From NCBI GenBank assembly GCA_026398675.1, contig JAPLSK010000036.1, positions 1 to 7,029 of the forward strand: a stretch of DNA of 7,029 nucleotides, given 5' to 3'. This document shows, one piece after another, positions 5,056-7,029 of this stretch. Each line of letters starts with the position of its first letter. The first letter of the stretch is position 1. Source of the DNA: a bacterium. Lineage in GTDB: Bacteria; RBG-13-66-14. Position numbers and translations under genes: made by a program. Below the pieces are notes generated by a model. That model had not been told where the DNA came from, did not search any database, and saw nothing but the letters and a program-made list of their open reading frames with translations.

Positions 5056-6441
5056 CTACTCGAACGCCGCCTTGATCTCCCCCCAGGTGTGCTCGTCCTC
5101 CACCGACCCGCCCACCGAGAACGTCCACACGAAATCGTCCCCCAGCGCGTTGCCGTCCCGATCCGCCAGCGAACCCGCGACTGTGCATGTAATCGGGCCC
5201 GGCGGCAGGTCGTCCGACGGCGTGAAGGTGCAGCCCACGTCGAAGAGGTCGGACGAATCCACCTCCAGCTCCCCCTCAATCTCGCCCACCGGAGAGGGAC
5301 ACACGGGTAAAGCTTTTGCCTTGTCCAGGCTCGCCGGCTGCCGCAAGTTTTCACGCACGGAGAATGCCAGCGTCGAGACATCCACCCCGGCGTAGCCGTC
5401 GGTCAAATGGAAGGTGATGACCGAATCCGGCGGAATGTCTTCGTCGCCGTCCCCGGGGGTCAGGTCGGTTACCTCTGGCGGGTCTTCGTCCCAGCCGCGG
5501 GTGTCGAACGACCAGACGTAATCCTCGCCCATCTGTTTGCCGAGTAGGTCGGCGAGACTCCCGTCCACGGTGCAGGTGTAGGCGCCCCAGGGCAGGTCGT
5601 CGGTGGGGGTGAAGACGCAGGCGACCTCCAGGGGATTCTCGTCGTCTATTTCGAGGGTGCCCTCGATGGGGGTGTTCGCCGTGTTACCGGTACTCAGACA
5701 CCCCCGGTTCGCCGTTGCCCTTTCTTCTTGCAGGTCGAGCGTGAATTGGATGGTGTCGGTGTCGATTCCCGCCAGGTCGTCGGTAAGGTTGAACTCTATA
5801 CTCGAATCCGGCGGCACCTCTCCCTCCCCATCAACCGGAAATACCTCCTCACATGCCGGCGACTCGGTGTCGTCGGTTTCGAACCACACATCGAGCCGTG
5901 GGGGGGTGTCAGATTCCCTGGAGTCGAACACGCTGAAATCAGCTTCTTCTTTGATTCGAAAACCGAAGTTTTCAGAGGGATAGTCCACCCATCCTTGAAC
6001 GTAATCAGCAGGTAATTCAAAGTAAGGTGGAACGCCGTCAGAAAAACGGTATTCAAAAAAACATTCACCATCGGAAGGCGCATTCGACCATGTTATCTCC
6101 ATTTCGCTCCACTCTTCCTCTATCTCGTAGAATTCCCATTTCATCCCACGATAACTTATATCCAAGTATAAATATGCCCTGAAAACGTTCATTGCCGGAT
6201 CCACATCGGATAAATCGAATTGAACTACGGCATCCTCAAATTCTATATATTCTCCAGGATGCCCATAAACCCGCACCCACAGTTCGGTTGAATCGCCGTA
6301 ATTCTCATCTATCCCGAATTCTTCACCGTGGTCCCAAATATACATAATAAACGAATCCTGCACCGGCTCGAAGACCTCGTAAGCCCACGCCGCGGAAAAA
6401 ACCGCCAGGACGACCGCGCACACGAAAAACACCTTGCTCAT
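5056..6441 (-). CDS. Secreted DNRLRE-domain protein with two Ig-like repeats and WGEIKAAF C-terminal tail
   Basis: The 461-residue product begins with a signal peptide (about residues 1-20, AAWA before YEVFEP), so it is exported. Residues 21-188 match the DNRLRE/CBM96-like beta-sandwich family: NYGD (47-50), VVQFDLSDVDP (72-82), EEEWSEMEITWSNAP (108-122) and VFDSRES near 171-177 followed by PPRLDVWF (180-187). That family is often linked to cell-surface or carbohydrate-binding proteins; the ligand here is unknown. Two bacterial Ig-like (Big_5/SbsA-type) repeats follow, about 192-313 and 320-442, each with PPDS, TDDLAG/TDGYAG, FTPTDDLP/FTPSDDLP, TCTVxGSLAD and a VWSF/VWTF strand. Each repeat has three aligned cysteines (248, 275, 290; 381, 404, 419). 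The tail VEDEHTWGEIKAAFE ends the protein and recurs in the gene upstream at 6638. The ATG at 6441 follows GGGAGG (6452-6447) with 5-base spacing. The DNRLRE coding part is clearly AT-rich compared with the Ig part. No enzymatic motif is visible; an adhesive or structural role is inferred. Confidence 0.9.
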   Translation of the reverse strand: MSKVFFVCAVVLAVFSAAWAYEVFEPVQDSFIMYIWDHGEEFGIDENYGDSTELWVRVYGHPGEYIEFEDAVVQFDLSDVDPAMNVFRAYLYLDISYRGMKWEFYEIEEEWSEMEITWSNAPSDGECFFEYRFSDGVPPYFELPADYVQGWVDYPSENFGFRIKEEADFSVFDSRESDTPPRLDVWFETDDTESPACEEVFPVDGEGEVPPDSSIEFNLTDDLAGIDTDTIQFTLDLQEERATANRGCLSTGNTANTPIEGTLEIDDENPLEVACVFTPTDDLPWGAYTCTVDGSLADLLGKQMGEDYVWSFDTRGWDEDPPEVTDLTPGDGDEDIPPDSVITFHLTDGYAGVDVSTLAFSVRENLRQPASLDKAKALPVCPSPVGEIEGELEVDSSDLFDVGCTFTPSDDLPPGPITCTVAGSLADRDGNALGDDFVWTFSVGGSVEDEHTWGEIKAAFE

Positions 6442-6471
6442 GATTACCTCCCGGCTTCAAATCGGTGTTAA

Positions 6472-6487
6472 AGCACGATTAATGCCA
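6472..6487 (-). promoter_or_regulatory. Possible sigma-54-type -24/-12 element upstream of the 461-residue secreted protein
   Basis: The minus strand reads TGGCATTAATCGTGCT (6487-6472). GG and GC are separated by the ten bases required for a sigma-54 promoter, and the element matches TGGCA and TGCT of the consensus TGGCAC-N5-TTGCW, although the -13/-14 and -22 positions deviate. A start about 12 bases downstream would leave a leader of about 20 bases including GGGAGG. I found no convincing sigma-70 pair in the same stretch. No rpoN or enhancer-binding protein gene is in view, so this is tentative. The rest of the 196-base gap (6442-6637) shows no gene and no clear terminator. Confidence 0.3.
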
Positions 6488-6637
6488 GCGCGGGGTGCCG
6501 TGGTTAATAAACAAAATCACAACACGTTACGCGGATGCTTAGTTAATTCCCCCAGGCAGTGCCGTGTGCTTTTCCCTCCACCCGGTTTCTTTTTACCCCT
6601 GACCGCTCCTCTCACCCGACCATTTGCCGCCGTTTCT

Positions 6638-7029
6638 TTAGAAAGCCGCCTTTATCTCCCCCCAGCTCGCCTCCTCGACCGCGGGCCCCGAGAAGGTCAG
6701 CCGGAGCTCCGGTACGTGTTCGGTCTCCCGGCTATAGAATACTCCAAAGTTATCCACACCATCTCGTCCATCGCGACTAAGCTGGATGCCGTAGGCCAAA
6801 TCCGGCGTGTCCACCCAGGGCGCGATTTTGCTGACATTGAGGTCCACGTAGTTATACCCCTCGACCATGTCGAACGCGGCCACACTGTCGCCCCGCGGCG
6901 GCCGGTTTCTGTAGGTGATGGTCATCTCCTCCCAGGGGCCGGCCACTTTGCCAGCGAGTACCGCTCCCTCGACAGGATCAATGGCATTGAATACCAGTTG
7001 AGCCTCGACCAAATCCGTGCCGTCGTATT
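6638..7029 (-). CDS. DNRLRE-domain protein with WGEIKAAF C-terminal tail (partial, 5' end missing)
   Basis: The frame is open from the right edge to TAA at 6640-6638, giving 129 complete codons of the C-terminal part. It continues upstream of any local start (YDGTDLVEAQLV), so the beginning lies outside the window. The visible part matches the second half of a DNRLRE domain: DLVEAQLVFNAID, PWEEMTITYRNRPP (WSEMEITWSNAP in the gene downstream), VSKIAPWVDTPD and FGVFYSRETEHVPELRLTF. It then passes straight through VEEAS into WGEIKAAF at the stop codon, with no Ig modules between. It is a paralogue of the 461-residue protein encoded by 5056-6441 on the same strand, 196 bases away. A signal peptide cannot be checked but is expected from the family and neighbour. 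Function and ligand are unknown; a surface-associated or extracellular role is inferred. Confidence 0.85.
   Translation of the reverse strand, partial: YDGTDLVEAQLVFNAIDPVEGAVLAGKVAGPWEEMTITYRNRPPRGDSVAAFDMVEGYNYVDLNVSKIAPWVDTPDLAYGIQLSRDGRDGVDNFGVFYSRETEHVPELRLTFSGPAVEEASWGEIKAAF

Noticed and set aside
5796..6083. 95-codon minus-strand frame and matching plus-strand frames across the DNRLRE-coding region
   Set aside because: They overlap in other frames the well-supported DNRLRE coding sequence and show no domain or start signal.
7010..7012. TTG at 7012 as the start of the right-edge gene
   Set aside because: The frame stays open upstream to the window edge, and the residues before it (YDGTD) continue the DNRLRE domain fold, so the TTG encodes an internal leucine.

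Overview
The window looks like part of the chromosome of an uncultivated, anaerobic or microaerophilic, GC-rich bacterium with a Gram-negative-type envelope. The housekeeping genes use strongly GC-rich codons. One gene is a flavodiiron protein, typical of oxygen- or NO-exposed anaerobes. The secreted proteins are beta-rich modular types (propeller-like, Ig-like, DNRLRE, FlgD/type-A C-terminal domain) common in FCB-group and neighbouring candidate phyla. My best guess is a candidate phylum of the Coatesbacteria/WOR-3/Zixibacteria kind. That is inference; no marker gene here fixes the taxonomy. I see no rRNA, tRNA, transposase, integrase or genuine CRISPR.

Layout, left to right. (1) 1-1611, minus strand: a large secreted protein with a signal peptide, propeller-like repeats, an FN3-like module and the start of a FlgD/T9SS-type C-terminal domain. 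It runs off the left edge. (2) 1612-1799: a divergent promoter region with a good -35/-10 pair for each flanking gene and a palindrome over the -35 of the rightward one. (3) 1800-2978, plus strand: a complete class A flavodiiron protein (fprA), followed by a textbook intrinsic terminator. (4) 3101-4621, plus strand: a complete MIO-type ammonia-lyase matching histidine ammonia-lyase at nearly every catalytic position, with its own promoter. (5) 4622-5055: a non-coding convergent region packed with palindromic G/C-tract repeats, including an exact 88-bp duplication, and ending in a bidirectional terminator. (6) 5056-6441, minus strand: a secreted DNRLRE-Ig-Ig protein of 461 residues. (7) 6638-7029, minus strand: the C-terminal part of a second DNRLRE protein, running off the right edge.

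The genes do not form one operon. The two central enzymes are separately promoted cytoplasmic enzymes: oxygen/NO detoxification, and amino-acid deamination probably feeding histidine catabolism. The three minus-strand genes encode exported surface or extracellular proteins.

The most interesting signal is that the two DNRLRE proteins, different in architecture, end in the same short tail, WGEIKAAF, behind an acidic linker. Their codons differ only synonymously. This looks like a C-terminal sorting or anchoring tag that I cannot match to a named family. The 88-bp repeats, which can fold either as hairpins or as G-quadruplexes, are the second point of interest.
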